Origin: an uncultured Planctomycetaceae bacterium | Lineage (GTDB): Bacteria > Planctomycetota > Planctomycetia > Pirellulales > Lacipirellulaceae | DNA: 22,799 bases | Assembly (NCBI GenBank): GCA_937860165.1 | Contig: CALMBE010000255.1 | Location: forward strand, 1-22,799 | Direction of reading: 5' to 3' | In this document: positions 9,648-17,313 of the stretch, one piece after another | How the letters are laid out: each line of letters begins with the position of its first letter | Numbering within the stretch: the first letter of the stretch is position 1 | Program-made: the position numbers and the translations under genes | Notes under the pieces: model-generated | Told to the model about the DNA's origin: nothing | What the model saw: only the letters and a program-made list of their open reading frames with translations | Databases searched by the model: none

Positions 9648-9748
9648 AGAGTCGAGAGCCATGTTAGGGTCGAGAGTCGAGGGCTTAGAGTCGAGAGCCA
9701 CAATTCTTCTTGGCTCTTGGCTCTCGACTTTTAGCTCTCGACTCCTAA
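9648..9748. repeat. Repeat-rich stem-loop in the nuoF-nuoG gap
   Basis: The 14-mer AGAGTCGAGAGCCA occurs at 9648-9661 and 9687-9700, with a further related unit (GTCGAGAGTCGAGGGC) near 9669-9684. Its inverted form TGGCTCTCGACT is at 9718-9729, and GCTCTCGACTC is at 9734-9744. The copy at 9689-9700 can pair perfectly with 9718-9729 (12 bp, 17-nt loop), and 9649-9659 with 9734-9744 (11 bp). The structure starts at the nuoF stop codon (TAG, 9747-9745) on the transcribed minus strand. It lacks a following U-tract, so it does not look like a classic terminator. It may stabilise or partly attenuate the message, or be a dispersed genomic repeat. Confidence 0.8.
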
Positions 9749-11079
9749 TGTGTCCCCACAAGTTCCCGGATGGGATCCTGACTGGTTAGTTTTTTCTGAA
9801 TGTAATCCTCGAACTCAGGGCGGAATTTTTGCATCGCGTTCTTCACCGGCCAGGCCGCCCCGTCGGCCAGACCGCAGATCGTGGTTCCCGGCATGATCCC
9901 CATCGAGTCGGCGACTTCCTTGAGCAAATCCAAATCGCGGAGCGCGCCGTGACCCGTGCGAATGCGGTGCAGGATCTTGGTCATCCACGTCGTCCCCTCG
10001 CGGCACGGTGTGCATTGGCCACACGACTCATGGGCGAAAAACCGGCAACTGTTGTAGAGCACATCGACCATGCTCGTTTGATCGTCAATAATCACCGCCG
10101 CCGCCGTTCCCAGCCCGAGGCAACCAACTTTGCCGGGGCCATTAAAATCCAGCGGCGTATCGAGTTCCGCATGGGTCATGAAACCCGTGCTCAATCCGCC
10201 CGGGATCACTGCCTTGGCTTGGCGACCTTTCCACACGCCACCGGCCTGTTCTTCGATCAACTCGCGGGCCGTGACCCCCAGTGGCAATTCCCAGCAGCCC
10301 GGACGATTCACATGGCCGCTGGCCTGATAAAGTTTCGGGCCGTAGCTCCCGGCATCGCGGGGATTATTGGGATCGGGGGGGACACCGATGGATTGGAACC
10401 AGGAAATTCCCCGGTCGAAAATATGCTTCACGCAGCAGAGTGTTTCCACATTGTTGACAACCGTCGGTTTGCGGAACGCCCCTTCGATGGCCGGGAAGGG
10501 GGGCTTCACGCGGGGCCAAGCCCGTTTCCCTTCGAGGCTTTCAATGAGTCCCGTTTCTTCGCCGCAGATATACGCCGCCGCACCACGGTGGACATAAATA
10601 TCAAGCGAGAAATCGGTCCCTTGAATGTTTTTCCCCAAGAGCCCCTGAGCATAGCACTCAGCGATCGCCTTTTCCAGCGTGCGAAAACTGCGGCCATATT
10701 CGTACCGCAGGTAAATGTAAGCGGTCGTCGCCCGTGTGCCCCGACAAGCGAGCATGATCCCCCCGAGCAATTGGTGGGGATCCATTTCCATCAAGATGCG
10801 ATTGTTGAAAGTCCCCGGTTCGCTCTCGTCGGCATTGACGCACATATAAATCGGACCTGGGTGGTCCTTCGGCAGGAAGGTCCACTTGAGGCCACAGGGA
10901 AAACCAGCCCCACCGCGACCCCGCAACCCGGAGTTTTTCACCAGGTCGGTCACTTCGTTCGGGGACATCGAGAGGGCTTTCTTGAAACTCTCGTAGCCAC
11001 CGTCGGCCAGGTAACCGACCAGCGATTGGCTGTCGGGCTTATTGATCCGCGCGAGCAACGCCAAGTCGGAATCAGCCAT
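9745..11079 (-). CDS. nuoF: NADH-quinone oxidoreductase subunit F (NADH/FMN site)
   Basis: This is the entry point of complex I: it binds NADH and FMN and passes electrons to cluster N3. From the ATG at 11079 it has 444 residues. The glycine-rich nucleotide loop GRGGAGF is at 54-60 and NADESEPGT at 82-90. The [4Fe-4S] ligands are C353, C356, C359 (ESCGQCTPCREG) and C402. The start is decided by GGGAGG placed 6-7 nt upstream of the ATG; a longer in-frame version from 11139 would add 20 residues unlike the family. It overlaps the end of nuoE by 8 nt and is followed by the palindromic gap before nuoG. Confidence 0.96.
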   Translation of the reverse strand: MADSDLALLARINKPDSQSLVGYLADGGYESFKKALSMSPNEVTDLVKNSGLRGRGGAGFPCGLKWTFLPKDHPGPIYMCVNADESEPGTFNNRILMEMDPHQLLGGIMLACRGTRATTAYIYLRYEYGRSFRTLEKAIAECYAQGLLGKNIQGTDFSLDIYVHRGAAAYICGEETGLIESLEGKRAWPRVKPPFPAIEGAFRKPTVVNNVETLCCVKHIFDRGISWFQSIGVPPDPNNPRDAGSYGPKLYQASGHVNRPGCWELPLGVTARELIEEQAGGVWKGRQAKAVIPGGLSTGFMTHAELDTPLDFNGPGKVGCLGLGTAAAVIIDDQTSMVDVLYNSCRFFAHESCGQCTPCREGTTWMTKILHRIRTGHGALRDLDLLKEVADSMGIMPGTTICGLADGAAWPVKNAMQKFRPEFEDYIQKKLTSQDPIRELVGTH

Positions 11080-11605
11080 GATGACCTCCCGCCCAGCTTC
11101 GCTGGCCAAGAGTTGAAGCTGTATTTTCGAGCAGGGCAATCACGGAATCGACGGTCTGATCGCCGTGGCATTCGTCGTCCATCAACACGCAAGGGGCCCC
11201 TTCGCATTTACCCAGGCACTCGGCAAATTCAAGCGTGACTTTCCCGTCGGGGGTGGTTTCGCCCGGCTTGATGCCGAGCTTCTTACTCAGCTCGACCAAC
11301 AGTTGCTCGCCGCCCCGCAACATGCAGCTAAGACTCCGACAAACCCACAGCCGGTGTTGTCCCAGCGGCGTTTGTTCGTGACGGAAAAAACCGTAAAAAC
11401 TCAGTGTGTCGTGAACCTGCGAAGGGTGAAGTTCCAGCATGTCGGCGACTTCTTCAATCGCACGCTGCGGGACACACCGCATTTCATCTTGAATAATATG
11501 GAGTGCCGGCAGCGTTACGGCCTGCTTGCTCGGATAGCGGGGGAGATAGTCCGCGATCGCTTGCCGCATTTTGTCGGTGACTACGTTATTGGAACTTGAG
11601 CTCAT
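11072..11605 (-). CDS. nuoE: NADH-quinone oxidoreductase subunit E ([2Fe-2S] thioredoxin-like)
   Basis: This 177-residue subunit carries cluster N1a beside the FMN site of NuoF. The N-terminal helical bundle is followed by a thioredoxin-like [2Fe-2S] domain with ligands C89, C94, C130 and C134 (WVCRSLSC and AECLGKCEGAP). The ATG at 11605 overlaps the nuoD stop as ATGA. The same frame stays open far upstream through nuoD, but the protein family begins at this ATG. The last residues (GGHHG) are encoded over the nuoF ribosome binding site. Confidence 0.95.
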   Translation of the reverse strand: MSSSSNNVVTDKMRQAIADYLPRYPSKQAVTLPALHIIQDEMRCVPQRAIEEVADMLELHPSQVHDTLSFYGFFRHEQTPLGQHRLWVCRSLSCMLRGGEQLLVELSKKLGIKPGETTPDGKVTLEFAECLGKCEGAPCVLMDDECHGDQTVDSVIALLENTASTLGQRSWAGGHHG

Positions 11606-12825
11606 CGATCCAGCTCCGCGGCAATGATGTTGAGACTTCCGAGGATCGCCACCACGTCGCTGAGGGTGTGACCGGGAATCAGGTAGGGGAACACAGCGAA
11701 ATGGATGAACGAGGGGGGCCGGGTCCGAGCGCGGTAGGCACGATTCGAGCCATCCGACACAATATAAAAACCCAACTCGCCATTGGGTGATTCGGTGGCC
11801 GCGTAGACTTCTTCGGTCGGCGTCGGCACGCCGCGATTCGGCATCACCATCTCGAAGTGGTGGATCAATCCCTCGATGCTCCCATACACTTCCATCTTCT
11901 CGGGGAGCGACACCTTGCCCGCGACTTCGGCATTGACGGGCCCGCCGGGAATGTTTTCCAAGGCCTGTTCGAGAATCTTGATACTTTCCTGCATTTCGAG
12001 CATCCGCACCCTGTAGCGGGCATAGCAATCGCCGGCCTGAGCGCAGATCACTTTGAAATCGAAGTCGGGATAAGCCAGATACGGTTCGTCCTTGCGAAGA
12101 TCGCGGACCACGCCGCTCGCCCGCGCCATCGGTCCCGTGCAACTCAGATCGATGGCAGCTTCGCGGGTCAGGACACCGACCCCCTTGGTGCGTTCGATAA
12201 AAATGCGATTGCGATTCAACAGCCGCGACACATCGGCGTGCGCCCGCGGAAACCCCTTGAGGAATGCGCGGACCTTGTTCACCCATTCGAGCGACACGTC
12301 GGCCATCACGCCCCCGACGCGCGAGAAGCTCGAGTGAAATCGCTGTCCCGAGGCAAGCTCGCAGATATCGTAAATTCGCTCCCGCTGCGTGAAGAAATAC
12401 AGGAAGGCCGTGAAGGCCCCCAAGTCCAAGGCACACGTCCCCACGTTGAGCAAGTGATCTTGAATCCGCATCAACTCGGCAAAAATCGTGCGAACGTATT
12501 TGCCCCGGGGGGTGAGTTCGATGTCCAGTAGTTTTTCCACCGAGTGGTGCCAGGCGATCTCATTGGCCACCGGCGAAATGTAGTTCATCCGGTCGACGAT
12601 GGTCACGTACTGGTTGAAATCGAGGTCTTCCCCCAATTTCTCGAAGCCGCTGTGCAGATAGCCGATGTCCGGCACGGCCTTGATCACTTTTTCTCCATCC
12701 AGCGTCAGCAACAGCCGCAACGTCGTATGCGTAGCGGGGTGCTGGGGTCCGAAGTTCAGCGTCCAATGGTATTCGCGCTGTTCGGATTCGGTCGCGGTGA
12801 ATGGTTCGACTTCGGTAAGTGGCAT
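11602..12825 (-). CDS. nuoD: NADH-quinone oxidoreductase subunit D (49-kDa)
   Basis: This 407-residue peripheral-arm subunit forms the quinone head-group site together with NuoB. The diagnostic GPQHPATH motif is at residues 26-33, and Y82 is in DRMNYISP. H33 and Y82 are 49 residues apart, exactly as the quinone-binding His and Tyr of the Thermus homologue. It has the fold of [NiFe]-hydrogenase large subunits but lacks the nickel-ligating cysteine pairs. It is separate from nuoC, unlike the fused NuoCD of E. coli, and 42 nt downstream of it. The ATG at 12825 follows the short palindrome in that gap. Confidence 0.96.
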   Translation of the reverse strand: MPLTEVEPFTATESEQREYHWTLNFGPQHPATHTTLRLLLTLDGEKVIKAVPDIGYLHSGFEKLGEDLDFNQYVTIVDRMNYISPVANEIAWHHSVEKLLDIELTPRGKYVRTIFAELMRIQDHLLNVGTCALDLGAFTAFLYFFTQRERIYDICELASGQRFHSSFSRVGGVMADVSLEWVNKVRAFLKGFPRAHADVSRLLNRNRIFIERTKGVGVLTREAAIDLSCTGPMARASGVVRDLRKDEPYLAYPDFDFKVICAQAGDCYARYRVRMLEMQESIKILEQALENIPGGPVNAEVAGKVSLPEKMEVYGSIEGLIHHFEMVMPNRGVPTPTEEVYAATESPNGELGFYIVSDGSNRAYRARTRPPSFIHFAVFPYLIPGHTLSDVVAILGSLNIIAAELDR

Positions 12826-12834
12826 GTTCTGGTG

Positions 12835-12853
12835 CCGAGGCTACTCGCCTCGG
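12835..12853. repeat. Short perfect hairpin between nuoC and nuoD
   Basis: CCGAGG (12835-12840) and CCTCGG (12848-12853) form a 6-bp GC-rich stem with a 7-nt loop, ending 14 nt before the nuoC stop and starting 9 nt from the nuoD start. On the minus strand it reads ACCGAGGCGAGTAGCCTCGG. It has no U-tract. It may be a dispersed short palindrome or may tune the nuoC/nuoD expression ratio. Confidence 0.55.
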
Positions 12854-12867
12854 TGCGTGGTGGTGGA

Positions 12868-13368
12868 TTAACTTTCGGCCCGCGTAATCACGGGAAAATT
12901 GTGCCGCTCGCCCCGACCCCGCAGGGGGTAATCCTTGCGAAGCGGGTAGGCGGCGAATTCCTGCGGCATCAGAATCCGCAGCAAATTCGGGTGACCCTCG
13001 AAGCGGATTCCGTACATGTCGTACACCTCCCGCTCCATCCAGTCGGCACCTTTCCACAGCGAAAACACCGAGGGCAATTTCAGATTCGGCTCATTGAGCA
13101 GGGTCCTCACAAACAGGCGGTCCCCCGTAGTTACATTCAGCACGGAGTAGACCACACCAAATCGATCCGTGGCATCGGGGTAATACAAGTAGTCGACGGC
13201 CGTCAAATCGACCAACATGTCGAAACCATGTTTTTCCTTGAGCGACTGCAACACCGCAAACACCTTCGCGGGTGGAACGTGGACCCGTGTGTTACCCCGA
13301 AATTCGCTGACGCGCTGCGCATCGGCACCCAAGTCTTGACCGAGTTGTGCTAATACTTCGCTGATCAT
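12868..13368 (-). CDS. nuoC: NADH-quinone oxidoreductase subunit C (30-kDa)
   Basis: This 166-residue peripheral-arm subunit helps hold NuoD, NuoB and NuoI together and carries no cofactor. The signature [24 protein letters not shown], seen as [16 protein letters not shown], and the following PLRKDYPL are diagnostic of the 30-kDa family. The ATG at 13368 starts 30 nt after the nuoB stop and has only a weak binding site. The length is normal for an unfused NuoC. Confidence 0.95.
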   Translation of the reverse strand: MISEVLAQLGQDLGADAQRVSEFRGNTRVHVPPAKVFAVLQSLKEKHGFDMLVDLTAVDYLYYPDATDRFGVVYSVLNVTTGDRLFVRTLLNEPNLKLPSVFSLWKGADWMEREVYDMYGIRFEGHPNLLRILMPQEFAAYPLRKDYPLRGRGERHNFPVITRAES

Positions 13369-13398
13369 ACCAGTACGGACTCTTGGGCTGGGTGTGAC

Positions 13399-13989
13399 TT
13401 ATCGGGGATCGGCCATCTGACGGGCGTCGGACGCGGGGGTTTCTCGCAATAACACGCGGCGAAGTTCTCCCGGATCGTAACGGGACGGTCCTTCAGGGGT
13501 CACGCGCTTGTCGAATTCTTTGCCGTCGAAGGTACCACCTTTCTTGATTTTCTCTTGCAGGTCCATAATCCCTTGGATCAATTGCTCGGGACGCGGCGGG
13601 CAGCCCGGCACGTACACATCCACCGGGATAAAGCGATCCACTCCTTGCACCACGGCATACGTGTCGAACACACCCCCCGAACAGGCACAAGCGCCCATCG
13701 AGATGCACCACTTGGGCTCGGGCATTTGCAGCCAGATCCGCTGCAACACGGGGAGCATTTTCATCACCACGCGACCCGCGACCACCATCAGGTCGCACTG
13801 TCGCGGGCTGAACCGCATGACCTCCGCCCCGAATCGCGCCAGATCGTACCGCGACGACGCGGTGGCCATCAGTTCGATCCCGCAGCAAGCCGTGGCGAAC
13901 GGCATCGGCCACAGACTATTCGCGCGGGCCCAATTCGAGACGACGTTTAATTGCGAAATAACTATATTTTCAGGCAAGTCTAGCGCCAT
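13399..13989 (-). CDS. nuoB: NADH-quinone oxidoreductase subunit B (cluster N2)
   Basis: This 196-residue subunit carries the terminal cluster N2, which reduces quinone. The ligands are the unusual adjacent pair C35-C36 (ACCGIE), then C101 (SMGACA) and C130 (VPGCPP). The ATG at 13989 ([10 protein letters not shown]) is chosen because GGGGAGG sits about 6 nt upstream; an in-frame longer version (from 14124) overlaps nuoA fully and has no family likeness. It overlaps the end of nuoA by 10 nt. The C-terminal tail beyond about residue 150 is polar and slightly longer than in E. coli after allowing for the shorter N-terminus. Confidence 0.96.
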   Translation of the reverse strand: MALDLPENIVISQLNVVSNWARANSLWPMPFATACCGIELMATASSRYDLARFGAEVMRFSPRQCDLMVVAGRVVMKMLPVLQRIWLQMPEPKWCISMGACACSGGVFDTYAVVQGVDRFIPVDVYVPGCPPRPEQLIQGIMDLQEKIKKGGTFDGKEFDKRVTPEGPSRYDPGELRRVLLRETPASDARQMADPR

Positions 13990-14375
13990 CTGAATCCTCC
14001 CCGCCGCCACTCGTAGATGTAGGAAATCGCCATTAACACGAGAAATGCCACCATGGATCCAAAGACAATTCCCCGGAGCTCCAGGGGGATTCCCCCCGTC
14101 TTGGCATAGGCCGACACCGCCCACGGATAAAGGAACAACAATTCCACATCGAAAATGAGAAACAAAATGGCGATCAGATAAAACTTCACATCAAAATGTT
14201 GCCGAGCATCTTCCACCGGGTCCATCCCCGACTCGTAGGGCATCGACTTCACGGTCGTGTCTTTCCAGGGCTTGATATATGGCAAATGGGTGAGCGCCAA
14301 GATCGACAGCGCAAGGCACACAACCACCCCCAGGTAGGCAAACACCGGGAAAAAGTTTTGAACCTGCTGTTCCAT
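13980..14375 (-). CDS. nuoA: NADH-quinone oxidoreductase subunit A
   Basis: This 131-residue, three-helix membrane subunit lies next to NuoH at the quinone site and is the first gene of the operon. Conserved features are the loop [33 protein letters not shown] (seen as YESGMDP and FDVEL) containing the family glutamate/aspartate residues. The ATG at 14375 has no strong ribosome binding site in the 15 nt before it. The leader carries the Rex-like palindrome 75 nt upstream. Confidence 0.95.
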   Translation of the reverse strand: MEQQVQNFFPVFAYLGVVVCLALSILALTHLPYIKPWKDTTVKSMPYESGMDPVEDARQHFDVKFYLIAILFLIFDVELLFLYPWAVSAYAKTGGIPLELRGIVFGSMVAFLVLMAISYIYEWRRGGFRWR

Positions 14376-14449
14376 GGTTCACGCTGCGGGCGAGCGTTCC
14401 TTGAACGAGGGAAAGGTGGTACCGGACTAAGATGGCACACGGCCTCCAA

Positions 14450-14469
14450 TTTGTGAAATTATTCACAAA
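14450..14469. promoter_or_regulatory. Candidate Rex operator upstream of nuoA
   Basis: The sequence is a perfect palindrome: TTTGTGAA (14450-14457), ATTA, TTCACAAA (14462-14469). The inner TTGTGAA-N4-TTCACAA matches the consensus of the redox repressor Rex, which binds DNA when NADH is low and leaves it when NADH is high. Rex is known to control nuo and other respiratory genes in several Gram-positive groups. The site is 75 nt from the nuoA start, and an AATAAT hexamer overlaps it, so bound protein would probably block transcription. The same sequence also contains TGTGA-N6-TCACA, so a CRP/FNR-family regulator is the alternative reading. Confidence 0.7.
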
Positions 14470-14490
14470 GTGCGAAAGAACACTAGACCA

Positions 14491-14508
14491 ACCTCATTTT
14501 TTTGAGGT
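14491..14508. repeat. Small inverted repeat with a T6 loop
   Basis: ACCTCA (14491-14496) and TGAGGT (14503-14508) flank six T residues, about 20 nt upstream of the Rex-like palindrome. It lacks a U-tract after the stem on either strand, so it is not an obvious terminator. It could be a second protein-binding site in the nuo promoter region, or chance. Confidence 0.35.
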
Positions 14509-14965
14509 GCCCCGGAGAAAAAAAGCCGGAAAACGTCTGCTCAGCTCCCAAAGTACTGCCCTCGGGAATCCTCACTCAAAGGCCGCATCCGCTAGTCGTG
14601 CTGGACGCTGAGCAGCGATCCCGATACTTAATTCCGCGCGGTCTGGATGGCGACAATCGGATTTCTAACGTCCCAACGGGGCGGTCCTTCCTCAACCGCT
14701 TGAGGGCTGCCCCATTGGGGCGAACGACCAACGGTTTGCACCTTCCCCCCCCAGGCCAGCGGCCTCAATATTACGGGGCTGTAAGGAATTCTGTGTCGCT
14801 AGCATCAGCTAGCACCAAATTTAGCGAGTTCTTTGCACCACCTACAAACTATGGACACAAAAATCTTTACACCCCCTCGAAACCCTGCTTCTCTGTCTAC
14901 GAGGTGCCGAAGCACTCGCCCAAAAATGTGGGTAATATTGAGGGCGTTTTCTTCGGTTCATCACA
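14509..14965. other. Non-coding stretch between the membrane-protein gene and the nuo operon leader
   Basis: No reading frame here has family likeness. The stretch contains a REP-like branched hairpin (14672-14719, listed separately), a C-run at about 14745-14752, and the direct repeat GCTAGCATCAGCTAGC near 14799-14814, in which GCTAGC occurs twice. I saw no tRNA-like fold. It presumably carries the far-upstream nuo leader and the 3' end of the membrane-protein transcript. Confidence 0.5.
14672..14719. repeat. REP-like nested hairpin
   Basis: The outer arms CCCAACGGGGC (14672-14682) and GCCCCATTGGG (14709-14719) pair over 11 positions, with one C/A mismatch that becomes a G-U pair in minus-strand RNA. 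Inside, CCTCAA (14690-14695) and TTGAGG (14700-14705) form a second stem with a CCGC loop. The two stems are separated by a 7+3 nt internal bulge. This shape and the GC-rich arms resemble repetitive extragenic palindromes. No RAYT transposase is in the window. Confidence 0.6.
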
Positions 14966-15706
14966 CTATCCCACCACCCGCTCATCGTCGAGCGCGCCTT
15001 CCTTTTTCAATCGAGTCTGCACATCCCAGTGCATCCAGAGAGCCAAGACCTCCGAAAGGAGCAACAAAGCCCACAGAATCCACGCCGCGCGGGTGATATC
15101 TCCAGAGAGGACCATCGGCAGAAGAAACAATCCGAAAATCAGTAGAATCAATCGCATCGCGCAGCCCAGACCAACGGCGACAAACGGCGGACCGAACTGC
15201 TTCAGATTCGCCACACGTTGCGGCAGACTTGCAAGCATACTCACGGCGGCAAGCGCCATTGGCCAGTGCATATTGGCATCGTAAATCCAGTGCCAAACAA
15301 TCTGGGCATTGCTCGTGAATTGAGCCTGCCAGCTTGCCCCTAACTTGAGCGACTGGAGATACGTCCCTGCGGCTATCAGCACTGCCATTGCCCCCAACCA
15401 AAGTAGCGACTTGCGTACCTCGACCCAAATCGCATCCAGCCGCGCAAAGGGGTAGATCAACGGTAGCGCCACCAACACCCCCAAGTACTCTGCCACCGAA
15501 GGAAGCGCTAAGTGCCAAACAGTCGCGTTCCCTTTCCAAATGGCCCTGGCTGTAAAGCCAGCCACCACAAAGCTGCTGATCAATTGAAAGATCACCGTTG
15601 GCAGGTCCAGCGGCCCCCCTTCGTTTTGCAGCAAGTGCTTGGCATCGGCTACCGTGAGATTATTCACGAGCTTTTTTCGGTTGTTACTAGCAGGCGGTTT
15701 GTTCAT
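14966..15706 (-). CDS. Integral membrane protein of unknown function
   Basis: I do not recognise a family. The protein has 246 residues from the ATG at 15706 (MNKPPASNNRKKLVNN). A basic N-terminus of about 45 residues is followed by about six hydrophobic segments, near residues 45-65, 80-100, 112-130, 148-162, 172-195 and 205-225, and a charged C-terminus (RLKKEGALDDERVVG). The topology suggests an inner-membrane protein with both ends cytoplasmic. The frame is open for 152 more codons upstream, but that part runs into the glycosyltransferase gene on the same strand in another frame and reads as low-quality sequence. It lies 253 nt downstream of the glycosyltransferase gene and upstream of the nuo leader. 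Confidence 0.7.
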   Translation of the reverse strand: MNKPPASNNRKKLVNNLTVADAKHLLQNEGGPLDLPTVIFQLISSFVVAGFTARAIWKGNATVWHLALPSVAEYLGVLVALPLIYPFARLDAIWVEVRKSLLWLGAMAVLIAAGTYLQSLKLGASWQAQFTSNAQIVWHWIYDANMHWPMALAAVSMLASLPQRVANLKQFGPPFVAVGLGCAMRLILLIFGLFLLPMVLSGDITRAAWILWALLLLSEVLALWMHWDVQTRLKKEGALDDERVVG

Positions 15707-15871
15707 AGGTGTTCGAGCCGGATCGCTGGAAAGCGGATATCTCCCCGAGAAAAAACCAGGAGTGCAGAATACCTGAGAAGGCGGAGAAATGAAATTCGGA
15801 TAAATCTGGCCGATGGTCGAGCAACTATTAAGTTGAACCACCACGACACTACGGGCACGACGAAATAATAC

Positions 15872-15976
15872 GGGCTGTCGGCCAGTTGTTACTTGTGGTA
15901 TTCGCGCTTTTTCGCGTGATTCGCGGGCTCTTCTCCAGCCGACATGTTTTGGCTGAAAGCTAATAGCCGACAGCCC
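15872..15976. repeat. Inverted repeat spanning the end of the glycosyltransferase gene
   Basis: GGGCTGTCGGC (15872-15882) and GCCGACAGCCC (15966-15976) are perfect 11-bp inverted repeats 83 bp apart; the second lies in the last codons and just before the stop of the glycosyltransferase gene. A partial third copy, AGCCGACA, is near 15938. Between them is a TTCGCG-rich stretch (about 15900-15927) with imperfect self-repeats. It looks like a decayed dispersed repeat that supplies the gene's C-terminus. Confidence 0.45.
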
Positions 15977-17042
15977 CTTCACCGTAGATCGCTGCATACT
16001 GTTGAAGCATTGTCCCCAGGGTAAATCGATCGCGGGCGTGGGCTTGAGCAGCAGTGCCAAATTCATTCCGCAAGAACTCGTTCCGCAAGAACTCATCGGT
16101 ATACCGCGTCCAAAGCCCCCGTTTGTCCACGGGGGCCAGGTAGCCGCTCGTGTCTGGGGCAATCGCCCTGCGATGCGCTGGGGTGTCGGTGGCCACTATC
16201 GGTTTACCCAAGTGCATGGCCGAGAGGAGGGCTGTGGGAAGAGTCGGGCTCTCGCCGACCTGCCACCAGATGTCGGCCTGGGCCAAGATTCGCGTCAGGT
16301 TCTCGCGGGCGGGAAGAAATCGAATCGATCCCAGTTCGCTCACCTGCCCGGCATACCGCTCAAGCCGTGGTTGATCGGGTCCCTCTCCGACAATCACCAG
16401 GCACGCATCCTCGTGGAGAGTGCGGACCAATTCAAAATTCCACAGCACTTCGTCGAGCCGCTGCGACCGCGCGAAAAGTCCCGCAACGCCGACGATTCGG
16501 GCCTCCGCAGGGAGTTTCCATTCCGTAAGGATATCCCCCCGCGGCTCGGCCACCCCCGCTTCGAGGGCGATCCCCGGCACGATGGTTGTCACTCTTCGGT
16601 CGCCCGATGTCGGTTCTTCAACCACAATCGTATCGAGCGCCAAATTATTGCGCCGCTCAGCAAGATTTCGATACCTGGAGAACTCACCGAGCGTGGCGAT
16701 CCATTTCGCTTCGGGAACTCCCCAGCGAAGCACCGCAGCAAAATCTGCTGTTGCCGCTTCCCACAGATGCACCACGCGAGGCCGCAGCCGGCGCAATTCG
16801 CGGACCAGTTGCCAGGCCGCGAAGGGGTCGGCCCGCCATCGCCGTCGCACCACTAGGCAGTCGATGCCCTGGTCCAGCAATTCCTTTCGCGACTGGTGAT
16901 CGGCCTGAAAGACCACGACCGCGACCTGTTTTCCCCCGCGAACTTGGCTAGCCGCCAGATTCCGCATGTGCAGCGGCGCATCGAATTCACCCAATTCGGC
17001 GACAACATGCACGATTTCGGTCGGTTCACTCATGACAAGCAT
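15960..17042 (-). CDS. GT4-like glycosyltransferase (GT-B fold)
   Basis: This enzyme probably transfers a sugar from a nucleotide-sugar donor to a surface glycan or lipid; the substrate cannot be read from sequence. It has 360 residues. The N-terminal acceptor-side domain (about 1-175) is followed by a nucleotide-sugar domain beginning ARIVGVAGLFARSQRLDEVL (181-200) with VIVGEGPDQPRLE (217-229) and GESPTLPTALLSAMHLGKPIVATD (263-286), the GT4-type donor-binding region. Position E-x7-E is not perfect: the first Glu (264) is present, but the second is replaced (ALLSAM instead of the usual LLEAM). A 15-bp tandem duplication (16066-16080/16081-16095) repeats EFLRN near the C-terminus. The start is ATG 17042 or ATG 17033; neither has a strong binding site. 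Confidence 0.8.
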   Translation of the reverse strand: MLVMSEPTEIVHVVAELGEFDAPLHMRNLAASQVRGGKQVAVVVFQADHQSRKELLDQGIDCLVVRRRWRADPFAAWQLVRELRRLRPRVVHLWEAATADFAAVLRWGVPEAKWIATLGEFSRYRNLAERRNNLALDTIVVEEPTSGDRRVTTIVPGIALEAGVAEPRGDILTEWKLPAEARIVGVAGLFARSQRLDEVLWNFELVRTLHEDACLVIVGEGPDQPRLERYAGQVSELGSIRFLPARENLTRILAQADIWWQVGESPTLPTALLSAMHLGKPIVATDTPAHRRAIAPDTSGYLAPVDKRGLWTRYTDEFLRNEFLRNEFGTAAQAHARDRFTLGTMLQQYAAIYGEGAVGY

Positions 17043-17313
17043 TCTAAGGTTGTGAGTAACGAGTTGCGAGGCGCGAGTTGTGAGTGAATGCGGTATTCGG
17101 AGTGCGGAATCCCATCGTCCGACCTCTATTTTCTTACATCATCAATTCCACATCATACATTTCACATAGCTCCCCCTGGGCGAGGGCACCACACCCATCT
17201 GTGTGGTCTGCTTACGGCTCGCCTGAGTTTTCTTCCTTCCCCCCTCCGCCTTCCCCCTTTCTTCCCCGCCCCGTATCCTGAATCCCTTTACCCCGCTTGG
17301 AGACAACCGAACC
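17043..17313. other. Divergent intergenic region with short degenerate direct repeats
   Basis: This 271-nt gap lies between the divergent glycosyltransferase (minus) and esterase (plus) genes, so it should hold both promoters. Near 17049-17085 the unit GAGTTGTGAGT or GAGTTGCGAG recurs (GTTGTGAGTAACGAGTTGCG, then GCGAGTTGTGAGTGAA), in the style of the GTCGAGAG repeats in the nuo operon. A pyrimidine-rich stretch (about 17230-17275) lies before the esterase start. I could not place a convincing -35/-10 pair. Confidence 0.4.

Noticed and set aside
9648..9748. CRISPR array
   Set aside because: Repeat units are short, irregularly spaced and present in both orientations, with no spacers of constant length and no cas genes.
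12835..12853. Rho-independent terminator between nuoC and nuoD
   Set aside because: The stem is GC-rich but no run of U follows on the minus strand, and a terminator inside an essential operon is unlikely.
14450..14469. CRP/FNR operator as the main reading
   Set aside because: The TGTGA-N6-TCACA pattern is present, but the longer 14-base Rex consensus is fully matched and complex I is a classic redox target. Kept only as the alternative.
15707..16162. N-terminal extension of the membrane protein by 152 codons
   Set aside because: It runs into the glycosyltransferase gene on the same strand in another frame, and its residues are not protein-like. The ATG at 15706 starts a clean basic N-terminus.
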